From Hemerocallis citrina (taxonomy: Eukaryota; Streptophyta; Magnoliopsida; Asparagales; Asphodelaceae), in contig CM030360.1 in NCBI GenBank assembly GCA_017893485.1, forward strand, positions 9,350,597 to 9,414,596: DNA of 64,000 bases, read 5' to 3'. Of this stretch, positions 45,301 through 56,103 are shown piece by piece; position 1 is the stretch's first letter; the number at the start of each line of letters is the position of its first letter. Below the pieces are notes generated by a model, which saw only the letters and a program-made list of their open reading frames with translations, did no database searches and was not told the DNA's origin. Position numbers and translations under genes: made by a program.

Positions 45301-45885
45301 ATTCGTGCTCCAAAATCTTGCTTGCATTAAAATCAAGCATGTGAATTGTTGCATCTAGTCATAGGGTCTTGGTATATCACTGCACTAGAACCCGAATCCA
45401 TTAAACCCTTGTTTTGGCACATCACTTTTCTCTTTTGCATAAAATTATGGTTGTGATTGAATTTTAAAGGATCGCTGTTATTATCAGCTTTGCGTCAGTC
45501 GAAGTACTGACGTTCCCTACCTTTTAGGTATCGACTCCTACCTTTCGAGCAGGTGGAGAGAGCCTTAAGCCGAGGAGCAAGTCCCCGAGGAGCCGATGGC
45601 CACTCAGCGAAGTTCAGCAAGTAATCAGTCGATTACCTTTCCAGGAGGCAGCTGATAGTTTTACAAGTGGAGTCTGTAATTATTTGTAATAAGTTGTAAT
45701 GAGCGGATGTAATTTGTACTCCTTGTCCAAGAACAAGGTATCGGTTGTAATCAATGATGTAATGACTTTATTTGGCAATAAAAGGTTTTTAAATTTCCAT
45801 GATATTACTGTGTTGAGATGCATTTGAAGGCAAAGATTCTGGTGAGTGTCACGGATGTCCGGTAACGGGGATCCGGAGCGCTACA
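42382..45885 (+). mobile_element. solo LTR 3, 3.5 kb
   Basis: TGTAACACCCCAG to GGAGCGCTACA with a perfect 5-bp TSD GCATG (42377-42381 and 45886-45890) inside the 85-bp array. AATAAA at 45777 in the plus orientation. A 70-bp direct duplication (GGGAGGCTAGGAGGATTTGA) lies at about 44825 and 44897. A B-box-like GGGTTCGAATTCC is at 45236. The 183-codon frame at 42396-42947 lies inside the LTR and lacks any domain. Confidence 0.82.
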
Positions 45886-46207
45886 GCATGAACCTCGAGC
45901 ATCGATGCAGCTCTCTCTCACAAAATGTCTCTATCGAGGTGCTCAGCGCCGACCCCAAGCTTGGAGCACGGTATGAACGTCGAGCATTGATACGACCCAT
46001 CTGGCTCGATGCTCGGCACAGACCCCTCATCCTCACCGCTCGACACAGACTTCGTATACCACGCTTGGCTCAGCATTGGCCCCAAACACTTCGCAGGGAC
46101 TCACCAGCTCATCTTTGCAAAACACTCTCATACTCTATTCTCATAAGGACAAACTACTCCTCTATGGCTGGTGCACACAATCCTCCATGAGTAGGGAGCT
46201 TATGATG
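45886..46207 (+). repeat. 85-bp array, right part, and end of element 2 internal region
   Basis: 1.3 more units to about 46000, then unique sequence with a weak PPT-like GAGTAGGGAGC just before the LTR at 46208. Confidence 0.65.
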
Positions 46208-46664
46208 TGATATAGATGATGTGGCCCAATCAGGGCCATCAGATCTCCTTAGATTTCTCTCATCCCAGATCATCAGGTCAGCAGGTCCAACGGGCTTTCT
46301 TCCATTTCAGGCCCACAGACAAACGGGTCTAACCCGGCCCATTAGGGTCAGATACTCGTTTGCCTCTGCCTATATATACCAGGCTTCCTACTCACTTTGA
46401 AAGGTAACCAATATTTCACCACCTGAACCCTAACCTGCTCAGTCTATTATCCAGTGACTGACTAGATCGTCGGAGGGCCTGTCACCGGGATTTCTCCTGG
46501 TGTTTCTAGGCATTTTGCAGGTACCCCGACCGTCCGAACTCTAGCAGCTCTTCCGAGCCGACCTCCAGGAACCGAGCCGAGCCGAGATCGAGATCCGTCT
46601 CTTCCACTTCACAAATTACAAGAACTCACACATGTTGCTCCCGCACCGAAAATAAGTAGCATCA
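46208..46664 (+). repeat. 3' LTR of Tat-like element 2
   Basis: 457 bp, TGATATAGATG to GTAGCATCA, with TATATATA at 46371. The R-U5 part matches the other Tat LTRs (GTCGGAGGG, CACCGGGATT, TTTTGCAGG). The 5' partner is absent, so no TSD can be checked. Confidence 0.72.
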
Positions 46665-46782
46665 ATTACCTTCAACAATGGATTATCCAACACCTATGAC
46701 TCAAATATAGGTACGGGGGTAAGTGGTTTAATCAAAATAAAAAAAGGTTATGTTGCATACAATATACGATGTATTATATATA

Positions 46783-47110
46783 CTAGTAATCTGCACGTGA
46801 GATGCACATTCTAATTTAAAAAAATTATATAGTAAATAATATGACGTAATCTGGCACCGAAACTGAGACCTCCCTTTACTCATCACATATTCTTTACAAA
46901 TTAGTCCTAGTGGCACAAACTTTTATTTTATATGAGTGACACTTTTGTAAATAATTATATCTTAAATAAATTTGAATTTTGAGGGTATTATGGCGAATAA
47001 CAACAGTTGGGTAAATAAATGATTAATATAATCTCCCACTTAAAATGAATGGTTGAGATTAGATGGTTGAATGTCTACAAATGAGAACCCAACTTTCTCA
47101 TTATAATATA
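46783..47110 (-). mobile_element. non-autonomous Helitron, copy c
   Basis: Minus-strand 3' end CTAG at 46786-46783 with a GTGCATCTCACGTGC hairpin region. The interior matches 5147-5519 (GTGGCACAAACTTTTATTTTA versus the same words at 5291). The 5' end is interrupted by the next Helitron at 47111. Confidence 0.62.
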
Positions 47111-47410
47111 CTAGTATGATGCACGTGCGATGCACGTGGAGGAGGAAGGAAAAGTACCAAAAAAAACCACCAACACGTGCGCTGCACGTGTTTGCACACA
47201 TACAAAAAAGAATAAAAAATTGTTTATTTGTTTCCAACCCCATCTCTCCCATTATAATAGTTACTAGTATCATGCACGTGCGATGCACGTGGAGGGGAAT
47301 GAAGAAGGACAAAAAAAGCACGTGCGATGCACGGGTTTGCTCACAAACAAATTAGGGTTTGTTTGTTTACCAATCCCATCTCTCCCATTATAATAGTTAT
47401 AGATAAGAGA
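47111..47410 (-). mobile_element. non-autonomous Helitron, copy d (host of copy e)
   Basis: Minus-strand CTAG end at 47114-47111 with the hairpin CACGTGC-ATC-GCACGTG. Its TATTATAATGGGAG 5' region is split by copy e; after removing copy e the end would be at 47410 before a T. Confidence 0.6.
47264..47403 (-). mobile_element. non-autonomous Helitron, copy e (140 bp)
   Basis: CTAG at 47267-47264, the same CACGTGC-ATC-GCACGTG hairpin, 5' end TCTATAACTATTATAATG at 47403, flanked by A and T. Confidence 0.65.
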
Positions 47411-47542
47411 TATTTGAAAAACTAACCATTTTATTATAATTCAAGCATGTCATCAATATCACAACAGAATAAAATAAGCATCTGAGGGAGAAAACAAGCA
47501 ATAATTGTTGAAAGACAATTTTAACATTCTTTCAATCTAATA

Positions 47543-47924
47543 TCTATCTAATATTATAATGGGAGAGTTGGAGTTGTCATTTGTCAATATATAAATCCGT
47601 GCATTGTACGTGCAACTCAAACTCTCCCATTAATAACAACAAAAACTAACATACAAATTTTTTTATCTATTTAAAACGCGCAACACAAGTGCAAATTTAA
47701 TTTAAAATATTTTTTAACATCAAACATAAACATATGTTACACGTACAACTCAAATTCTACTTATAAATATGTGCATTATACATACAAATCGTAGTTTTTC
47801 TTCAAAATATATTTTCTAATTACGTACAACGCACGTCCAACTTCAAAACTATTTCTCCGCATATATTACATGTGAAAATTCTTCAACTCTTATAAAAACA
47901 TGCATCGGACGTGAAAATAACTAG
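47543..47924 (+). mobile_element. non-autonomous Helitron, copy f
   Basis: Starts TCTATCTAATATTATAATGG and ends GCATCGGACGTG, then CTAG at 47921-47924 before T. The interior repeats a degenerate GTGCATTGTACGTGCAA word several times. Confidence 0.62.
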
Positions 47925-48705
47925 TACGATTAATGCTCAATTGTATGTTCTGAGAATGTGTAAACATCATATCTTACTCTATCGTTAGATTTAGTCATCA
48001 AATGTAATAATGCTATCTCAAATAAACGTTATATCAACCTTCTACAAAATTTCAAAATATTTTTTATTTATAAGAACAAGATGGATCTTAAACAAATTTA
48101 TATGAGTTGAAAACCTTATCTAGTTGCAACAGAAACTTAACCTTATGAACCTCCTCAAACTTAACAGTTAATTATCCTTAATTTAGATTATCTCCCAACG
48201 ATAATCTGAACCACACTTGTTCATTTTAGTAAACTTGGCATCCAACACTTTATGGTTGGAATTCTATTTCTGATATTGGTTCTATATGATTCAAACAATG
48301 TAAATAGGTACTATTCTAGTACATGCCCACAGAGCCAGAGATATAATTCTTTCGTATCCTCCGAATCACAAACCTTAAGGATCTGCATACCTTAAACTGT
48401 AGATAATATAATAGATTAGAAAGCATATATATGATTTGCATATATTTTACTTTTCTCCTTTATTAGACAAACAATATAAGAGCAAGTTAAAAGATACATA
48501 ATAAAATAAGTAAATCCAAACAAAACAGTGAATGAAAGAGATCAAAAGAGTTAACTACTTCCATCATTGTCTATGAAATCAAATGCACGTTAAACAAAAC
48601 TAGTCTCATAATAATTTTAAGGAAGAACGTACAGCGCTAGTCATGACTGAAATTCAAACACATAAACATGGGATGGGGAAAGAGAAGGCTTGGTTCTAAT
48701 CTAAG
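47925..48705. other. unassigned AT-rich DNA
   Basis: No gene, repeat or terminus that I can support. Confidence 0.35.
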
Positions 48706-49676
48706 ATACTGTTCTTTTTTTTTCCTCTTATAAGAGGTTACCTCTTATAAGAGATTTACAGTAAGAGCCTCTTTTTGAGGTGTTCTTTTTATATAAAAAT
48801 AACCTCTTATAAGAACCTCTTATAAGAGATTTCTATTCTTTTTTTACCTCTTACAAGAGTCTATATTACCCCAAAGTCTATATTACCCCAAAGTATAAAA
48901 ATAGTGAGATGAAGGACAAGAAAAAATAAGTTCAAATTACTAATATATAAACTAGTTTAATGGCAGGTTAAATTCACAAATTAGTGTAGATCATCAATTA
49001 TAATTCCGGACTACTATAGACTTTTAATTAGTATGAAAATTAGTATGTATAAATATAAATAATAATAATTTGTTTCAAAGAAGTTGGATTAAAAAAATTT
49101 AAGGTCAATGGGCTAATATAAATTATCCCTTAGCTGTAAATAAATAAAAAATAAATAAATAAAATAAATAAATAAATAAACCTGACCGGCTGTAGGATTT
49201 GAACATGGTGGCATCATAACAGGACAAATCAACTAGCCACAACTCAAGTAATGTACTTACTGGACGTAAATATATATATCTTTAAATAAATCAGTGTTTT
49301 GACATCATCCCTAACATAATTGTTCGAGATTGTGAAGAATGAATTCCCACACTTTTTCTAGGATAGCATATTACAATCAACTACGTATATGATTACACTT
49401 TTTCTAGGATAACATATTTCGGGCTACTATAGACTAATATATAAACTAGTTTAATTAGTAACAATTATAATATAGACTTTGGGGTAATATAGACTTTTTA
49501 AGTGATAGAAGTCTTATAAGAATTTGAAAGAGGCTACTAGAAGTCTTTTAGGTTTATAAGATATTTTGAGAAAAATGTCTTATAAGAGGTAAAAAAAGAA
49601 CACTAAAAAAACTCTTGTAAGAGGGGGACAACCTCTTACAAGAGGTAAATCTCTTATAAGAGGAGAAAAAGAACAC
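48706..49676. mobile_element. large foldback element built on CCTCTTATAAGAGG
   Basis: The left end TACTGTTCTTTTTTTTTCC is answered by GAGAAAAAGAACACTA at the right. Both arms carry multiple CTCTTATAAGAGG palindromes and TATTACCCCAAAGTCTATA words in inverted orientation (48862-48895 versus 49471-49496). About 970 bp, with long terminal inverted repeats and a non-coding interior. TSD not determined. Confidence 0.65.
49120..49265 (-). other. possible SINE or tRNA-like relic
   Basis: On the minus strand a tRNA-like head, TGGCTAGTTGATTTGTCC then GTTCAAATCC (B box) 34 nt later, followed by a (TTTA)n tail at 49183-49140. Short, and inside the foldback element. Confidence 0.35.
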
Positions 49677-50159
49677 TACCTAAATCTTAAGGAATTCATC
49701 AATTACCTTGCTTCTTTCATGGGAGTGGCTTTATTTAAATAGCCTTAATTTCCTTACTGACATACTTGACAATCTCTCATATATCTTGTTAAAAATCATA
49801 ACTGCAATATGTAAAGTGAATCTTAAAGTTCTGTAACTAACATGAGATGTACAAATCTTATTACTGGAAAGAAATGAAAAATAGGAAAATCTAAGTACAA
49901 ATCTTATTACTGAAATCTACAAATCATATTTCTCAAATTCTCAAATTATTACCTAGGGTTTGAGAGAGAGAGAAAGATAATGGTGATCGGAGTGACGGCA
50001 CGGGAACGGCGACGACGACGATGACGTGGGGTCACAGTTGTCGGACAAGGATTTGTGAGAGTGAGAGAGAGATGTGGAGGCTAGGAAGGTCAGGGGCATG
50101 GCCACTGAAGGCGGCAGTCAACAACGGTGACGATGAGGAGGGTTTAGGTTTGTGAGTAG

Positions 50160-50192
<33 letters not shown>

Positions 50193-50356
50193 GAAATTTG
50201 GGAGGGGAATAAAATTTGGGAAATAAAATTTGGGGGATTGAGAAAGAGATGGGGGGATTTGGGATATAATTTCAACTATCCCATCATTTTTTTCGATGAA
50301 ATGCCGGTATAGCCACACCCTACTCCGGCGTTTTGAAGAAATGCTAGCATAGAGGT
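49677..50356. other. unassigned DNA with a (GA)n tract and CGGCG words
   Basis: A (GA)n run at 50158-50192. 50300-50356 has CCGGTATAG and TCCGGCGTTTT words resembling CACTA subterminal motifs, but no terminus was found. Confidence 0.35.
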
Positions 50357-50623
50357 GAATTTTTTTTCTTTTCTTTCTAACCGGGGTTATACTTAGGTGT
50401 TTCTACCTAAACGCTAGCACAGAAACGCCAGGGGAGCATCCCTGCTTGGATTCTATATATAACATATTCACAAATCTTCTCATCTCTTTTGAATTTTTTT
50501 TCTTTCCTTTCTAACCGGGGTTATACTTAGGTGTTTCTACCTAAACGCTAGCACAGAAACGCCAGGGGAGCATCCCTGCTTGGATTCTATATATAACATA
50601 TTCACAAATCTTCTCATCTCTTT
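50357..50623. repeat. 133-bp tandem duplication
   Basis: 50357-50490 and 50491-50623 are nearly identical (one or two differences), both running GAATTTTTTT to CTCATCTCTTT and containing CTAACCGGGGTTATACTTAG. Confidence 0.93.
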
Positions 50624-50639
50624 GTATAATTGAGTCTAA

Positions 50640-52303
50640 ATATCGGAAATGGTCTCTCTTGACCTTCAAGCTTCACAACTTCCTCATTTGTGTTCCAAAT
50701 ATCACTAAAATTACACTCCATATACTCTGTTTTAGTTTTGTTTATTCAAAATCCTTTAGCTTCCAAAGTTTCTTTCCACAATTCTAATTTAGCATTGATT
50801 TTTTACTCTAGTCTCGTCCGCTAAGACGACGCCATCGACAAAAAGCATACACCAAGGCACCTCATATTGTATTTCTCACGTCAATTCATCCATAACCAAA
50901 ACAAAGAGGTAAAGGTTTAAAGCCGAACCATGGTGTAAACCTACTTTAACAGGAAAATCACGGGTCTCTTCTGTGGTTGTTCTAATTATGGTCTTTGCGC
51001 CTTACATATCCTTAATTAGCTCAATGTACCGAATGGTTACTTTTTTATTATTTAACGCCCACCATACTATGTCTCTAGAGACTTTATCATATGTTTTTTT
51101 CTCAATCTACAAACACCATAAGTAGATCTTTCTTATTCTTTCTATATTTTTTCAAAAGTCACCTCAGTACATAATTTACTTCCATTGTTGACCTCCCATG
51201 CATAAATTCAAACTGATTCTTAGACACTGTAGTTTCTAGTCTCAGTCTATGTTCGATCACTCTTACCGAAATTTTTATCGTATAGCTTATTAATTTAATC
51301 CCTCGGTAATTGGAGCAACTTTGTATATCTCTTTTTATTTTTATATATAGGTAATAAAATACTCTTCTTCCATTCATCGGACATCTTCTTAGTTCTCAAA
51401 TTCCCATAAAATAATCTTGTTAGCTAACCCACTGCTACATCAACAAGATACTTCCAAACTTCAATGGGTATACCATCATGTCCTAAAGCTTTTCCTATTT
51501 CCATCATTTCTAGAGCATTTCGAACATCTGAGATCCTAATTCTATGGAAAAATATATGTTCTCGACTCTCCCTCGGGTCCTCTATAGTTAAGTTGCCCAC
51601 AAGGTTCGAAGGAAAGCCCAAAAGTACGTGGTTTTGTTTTTCATTTAATAACTTCTCAAAGTAATTTCGTTATCTTTTCTTTATTTCCTCATCATTTACT
51701 ATGAGTCTTGAATCTTCAGTCTTAATATACCTAATTGTATCCAAATCTTTTGTTTTCTTATCCATTTATTTAACAAGCTTATACATGTTATTTTCTCCTT
51801 TTGTTCATAATTTTGTGTATAAATCATCAGAAGTTTTTTTTTTTACACCTCTTACCGCTTTCTAAACTTTTTTTTATCTTCTAACGGTCTTATATCTCTC
51901 CAAATCATTTTCATTTCTACTCTTTTGCCATATTTTGAAGGTTGATCTTTTCTCTCTCATAAGTTTACAACCCTCTACCTTTAGATTCTCCAAATACCTC
52001 ATTTGAGATTTCTCGTATGCTCATAGTCATTTTAATTCACAACATATTTGTCTCTCCTTCCCAATTTTATGTCGCTATTTTAAGGACTTTATCTATAAAA
52101 ACCTCTAGTTTCTCTCCCTTCAAGTTCCACCACTTAATTCTTTGATTTCTAGTCTCCTTATGTTTTTCAATTTTAATATCCAACATCATTAATCTATATT
52201 GTGAGGTTAAACACTCTTTCGGTATAACTTTACGATCTTTATATGTCAAGCGATCCATCTTTCTAGTAATGAAAAAAATTAATCTGTCTTTTATTTTTCC
52301 CAC
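50640..52303 (-). pseudogene. LINE reverse transcriptase remnant
   Basis: Read on the minus strand from 52303, pieces of a plant LINE ORF2 appear in order: the endonuclease-RT linker (KVIPKECLTSQYRLMMLD, then RIKWWNLKGEK), ALGHDGIPIEVWK at about 51490, SNYRGIKLISYTIKISVRVI at about 51290, NQFEFMHGRST at about 51210, PWCMLFVDGVVLAD at about 50850, and KTEYMECNFS near 50700. The catalytic box usually reads FADD; here it is FVDG, so a metal-binding Asp is lost, and several frames and stops intervene. Endonuclease and ORF1 were not found. Old and non-functional. Confidence 0.78.
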
Positions 52304-53011
52304 TTTTAATTTTTAAAGGTTATAATAATCAAACAAGATTTCTTTCAAACAATGAGTTTGAACAATCTCTATAAATAACAAAAATTGTTTGACTTAGTTT
52401 ATATTTGTGATAATCTATCACAATTAGTTCACTTGGGACAGGACAACTAAAACATTTGACCACATTTATTTCAATAATAAATATTCTATTCAAAAGTGGG
52501 ATTTTCAATGATTTTGCTCGAATTTTACAAATTTATATGATTTAGGCCCACTCGGTCCATATAAAGGTCATGCCCATATAGGCCCAATTGTTTCTTGCTT
52601 AGCCCAATCCACCAAATATGGGAAAGGCTGAACTTGACACTCCCTGGCTAACCTCTTTAAATAGTCTCACTGTTTTTTTTAATCCTTAGGTATTTTAATT
52701 CCATCCAAATAAGCCCTAAATTTAACAGGGTTACTTGTAAACATGTTCTTTTACCTTACCATTAAATCGAGGAGGTCATGCAGATCAGGACACCTGTACC
52801 AGGTTCCGCAGAATTTTATTTTCGTCTTGTAATCAACGAAACAGTATGATGCAATCCGAGACACCGTCACCTCTAAGTAAGACACAATCCTTATTCCATT
52901 CTTTAATGTAATCATGTACTAAGTACAGTCCGGTGGATTTAGTTCCAGGATCCAACTCAACGCACAACCCTGGCAATCATAATTCCAACATCAAAACTAT
53001 TAGAAATATAT
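52304..53011. other. unassigned AT-rich DNA left of the copia element
   Basis: No supported gene. The host copy of CTTGT (53012-53016) follows. Confidence 0.35.
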
Positions 53012-53016
53012 CTTGT

Positions 53017-54115
53017 TGTTGAAATGTAGTAAGTACTAAGAGCATCTGTAGTCGTTCTTGTCAAATTTTGGGTAAATAGCAATTAGAAATAGGAAAAAAA
53101 GAATGTTGCTGCAGTCGTTCAAAGCTATATTCGATTCGTCGTTTGTTTTTCTTTAAAAGACGGAAGATTATCCATCGTCTCCTTCCAAATTTAAAAAAAA
53201 AAAAAAAAAAAAAAACGACGGGATATAACTTCCCGTCAATCTAATCGCACGGTGTATAATAGGCCGTCCGTCGACTTTGTTTTAATTTTATTATTATTTT
53301 TTTAAAAAAAACTAAAGACGGGATATAACTTCCCGTCAATCTCATCGCACGGTGTATAATAGCCCGTCCGTCGACTTTGTTTTATTTATTTATTTATTTA
53401 AAAAAAAAAAACCAAAGACGGGATATAATTTCCCGTCAATCTCCAAGGACGGTGTATAATATGGCGTCCGTCGACTTTGTTTTATTTATTTTTTGTTTAA
53501 TTTCCCGTCGGTGCTTTTGTTTATTTATTTATTTATTTTTTAAAAATGGGCAGGCCAATTGGAGTTTGACATCTAGGAGTTTTTCTCCTATTTTGGCAGC
53601 TAGCACATTAGGAATTGACGGTGCATAATGCACCATCTGTGATGTTTTGTATTTTTTTTTTCTTTTTTCAAACGCTGTTTAATCCTTCGTCTCTCGTACT
53701 TTTTGTACGTCTCACCTACGAGACGAAATTTAATCTTTCGTCAATTCTGACGGACGAAAGAAAATAGTTCGTTAGCTATATTTTGCATTTGGCCAAATCG
53801 TCTGCTATATTTGGCAAGACACTATTCATCGTACTGCCAAACTTTGGGTATTTGGACGACGAGTGCAGCTCCTTTTTCCCAAATTTTTGCAAAATTTGGG
53901 TATTTAGCCCACGACTACAGATGCTCTAATATGTATATTCTGTTCTTTAATCTATAGGAAACAGATTTTCCAAATCTCTCACCCCTCAATCTTCCCTCTA
54001 TCTCCTTTCTTCTCCTCCAAGAATGTAGTTCTTTTATATAGATGTATACTGTAAAGAATAAAGAACAAGAAGAATAATAATAATTTTTTCCAAATCTGTT
54101 TTCAACATTTCAACA
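53017..54115 (+). repeat. 5' LTR of the copia element, containing a MITE
   Basis: TGTTGAAATGTAGTAAGTAC, then the MITE 53040-53926, then the rest of the LTR to CATTTCAACA. Subtracting the MITE and one TAA leaves 209 bp, equal to the 3' LTR, which has no MITE. Confidence 0.92.
53040..53926. mobile_element. Tourist/PIF-like foldback MITE in the copia LTR
   Basis: 887 bp, terminal inverted repeats GAGCATCTGTAGTCG/CGACTACAGATGCTC, 3-bp TSD TAA (53037-53039, 53927-53929). The interior has three to four repeats of about 85-100 bp with ACGGGATATAACTTCCCGTC and CCGTCCGTCGACTTTGTTTT, and an A24 run at about 53190. TAA target and length suit the PIF/Harbinger superfamily; no transposase. Confidence 0.85.
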
Positions 54116-54128
54116 TGCTATCAGAGTC
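54116..54128 (+). other. PBS of the copia element
   Basis: TGCTATCAGAGTC immediately after the LTR; two differences from the initiator-Met PBS TGGTATCAGAGCC. Confidence 0.8.
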
Positions 54129-54684
54129 TAACTAGATCTAGACTAACTGAAGAAGAACAAGAGGAGGTGATCGGATCTGACACCTCCATCTTGATCCGAT
54201 CCCGTCCAAAGATCCCGTTTCTGATCCTGTCAACAATTTTCGTCACCGATCGCCGATCCCGTCACCGATCCCCAACTTCCTCGTCGACCCCGACCCCGAC
54301 CAGATCTGACCAGATTCCCTCTTCACTTCAACGTTCGACCGTTCTCCGTTCTCCTCTTCACTGGAGATCCCGATTAGCCGTCGAATTTGGGTGCCATGCC
54401 TACGTCGATCCCTGTCGACCCAGATCCCATCGATGCCGCACCCTGCCTTGCCGCCGTCGCCAGACCACCGCCGTCCTCCGTTTGCGCCCCTTGTCCAGTT
54501 GTCGTTGAGCCAGCGACGCCACCGACCAGAGTCTCTCTCTGTTGCTGCCACTATCATTGTTCTTTTCTATTATTGCTGTTGTGATCTCTTGATCTAATTT
54601 AGTTAGATCTGATTTGCTGTTGTACCCCATTGGTGTTTGCTGCTCACTGCTTGGTAGACAACTTGTTCTCCTTGTTGTGTTACT
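54129..54684 (+). other. region between PBS and zinc knuckle, no recognisable gag
   Basis: Where most of copia gag should be, there is about 550 bp rich in CCGATCCCGTC and CGTCGCC words, much more GC-rich than the flanks. The frames on both strands here show no gag domain. Either gag was deleted and replaced, or foreign sequence was captured. Confidence 0.4.
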
Positions 54685-55176
54685 ATGAGACAATATCTGT
54701 ATGAGTCAAGAAAGTGTATTCATTGTGGCAAGATCGACCACACGAAAGCTCGTTGTTATAAGATTATTGGCTATCCGGACAACTGGAATCATAGTAGGGA
54801 TATTTGGAAGAAGACTTTCAATCAACCCAGTGTCACAATTGGAGTTGCTGAACGTGCTGTTGCAAGTAATGATGGTAAGGTTTTTTCTGCCTCTGTTATG
54901 AATAATGCATGGATAATTGATTCGGGTGCTACCGACCATATGACTTTTGATTCTAAACAAGTCCAAAATTTTCAACCATCCACCAAATCAACTGTGTCTA
55001 CTGCTAATGGTGATTGCCATTGTTACTGGCGAGGGTTTCATACCTTTCACAAACAACCTAACCTTAGATACTGCCCTAGTTATGCCATCCTTGAATTTTT
55101 ACCTATTATCTGTTGCTCAAATAACTACTGTCTTACATTGTATTGTAGTCTTTTGGCATTCACATTGTGTGTTTAA
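54685..55176 (+). pseudogene. copia gag zinc knuckle and protease
   Basis: Frame reading CIHCGKIDHTKARCYKIIGY (zinc knuckle CX2CX4HX4C, about 54718-54776) followed by the aspartic protease active site WIIDSGATDHM at about 54910-54940. A frameshift at about 55000-55030 leaves the rest of the protease in another frame, where NLTLDTALVMPSLNFYLLSV is read to about 55120. N-terminal gag is missing. Confidence 0.8.
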
Positions 55177-56103
55177 GGATATTCGGACTCGCAAGACGAT
55201 TGGTTATGGGGTTAGACACGGGAAACTCTATTATCTAGATTTAGAATCTGAATGTTCAAGCAAATTGACTCAAGCTCTAAGTGTGGAATGATCCGAAGAT
55301 GAGAAGAAAAAATCTGATATTTGGCTATGGCATCGACGTTTAGGGCATGCATCTTTTGGGTATTTGAAGAAATTATTTCCAAGCTTATTTTTGAAGTTGA
55401 ATATTTCTGCCTTTCGGTGTGATGTGTGTGAACTCGCAAAAGGTCACCGTGTCTCTTTTCCTCCAAGTCCAAGTAGAAGCTCTCTTCCATTTATGATAAT
55501 TCATTTTGATGTTTAGGGTTTATCCAAAACCACTATATTTGGAGGAGCCAAATGGTTTGTGATATTTATTGATAACTGTACCCGTATGACCTGGATTTGT
55601 TTGATGAAGTCGAAAAGTGAAGTTAGTGGCTTGTTTCAGAAATTTCACAAGCATATTATGATTCAGTATAAATCACAGATTTAAGTTCTTAGGAGTGATA
55701 ATGGCGGAGAGTACTTGAGTTCGAATCTGCAACAATATTTGGAGGAACACATAATTGTTTACCAGACTACATGCTCATATACACCTCAACAGAATGTGGT
55801 TTCAGAAAGAAAAAATAGACACTTGCTCGAGATAGTCCGTGCTTCTATCATCCATGGAAATATGCCACTCATCTATTGGGGAGAAGCCCTTGCTTCTGCT
55901 GTATACCTAATTAACCGAGTTTCCTCTAGTATCCTAAACTTCCTCACACCATTTGAAGCATTAACTGATGTTGTGAATGCACCAAAAGTCATCAACTTGC
56001 CACCTCGTGTGTTTGGGTGTGTTGCATTTGTTCATCTTCATCAAAATGAACGTAATAAGTTAACTCCTCGAGCTGTCCGTTGTGTTTTCGTGAGATATGC
56101 ATA
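55177..56103 (+). pseudogene. copia integrase
   Basis: GAG-pre-integrase motif LWHRRLGHASFGYL at about 55325 with CDVCELAKGHR (HHCC zinc finger). Then the core: IHFDV followed by TAG at 55514-55516 where Trp is usual, IDNCTRMTW, then TAA at 55682-55684, and VLRSDNGGEY (second Asp) at about 55685-55715. CSYTPQQNVVSERKNRHLLE (catalytic Glu) follows at about 55770, then a frame with typical copia downstream sequence to a stop at 56102. A further TGA precedes the zinc finger at 55289. Confidence 0.82.

Larger units (their letters stand above)
35478..46664 (+). mobile_element. second Tat-like Ty3 element, 3' portion, carrying two solo LTR insertions
   Basis: Contains, in order, a 57-bp tandem array, a pair of about 180-bp repeats, an antisense coiled-coil exon, a 74-bp array, an 85-bp array and a 3' LTR (46208-46664). 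Gag, pol and the 5' LTR are missing. Homology to the element at 11368-29765 is shown by the LTR R-U5 signature (GTCGGAGGG, CACCGGGATT, TTTTGCAGG), by the antisense exon and by the shared GCGGTGGCCAGTCC at 41087 and 23148. It is interrupted by solo LTRs at 35823-39344 and 42382-45885. Confidence 0.75.

Noticed and set aside
54167..54597. Frames in the GC-rich leader of the copia element
   Set aside because: Several frames on both strands are open at once because of CG-rich composition; none matches gag.
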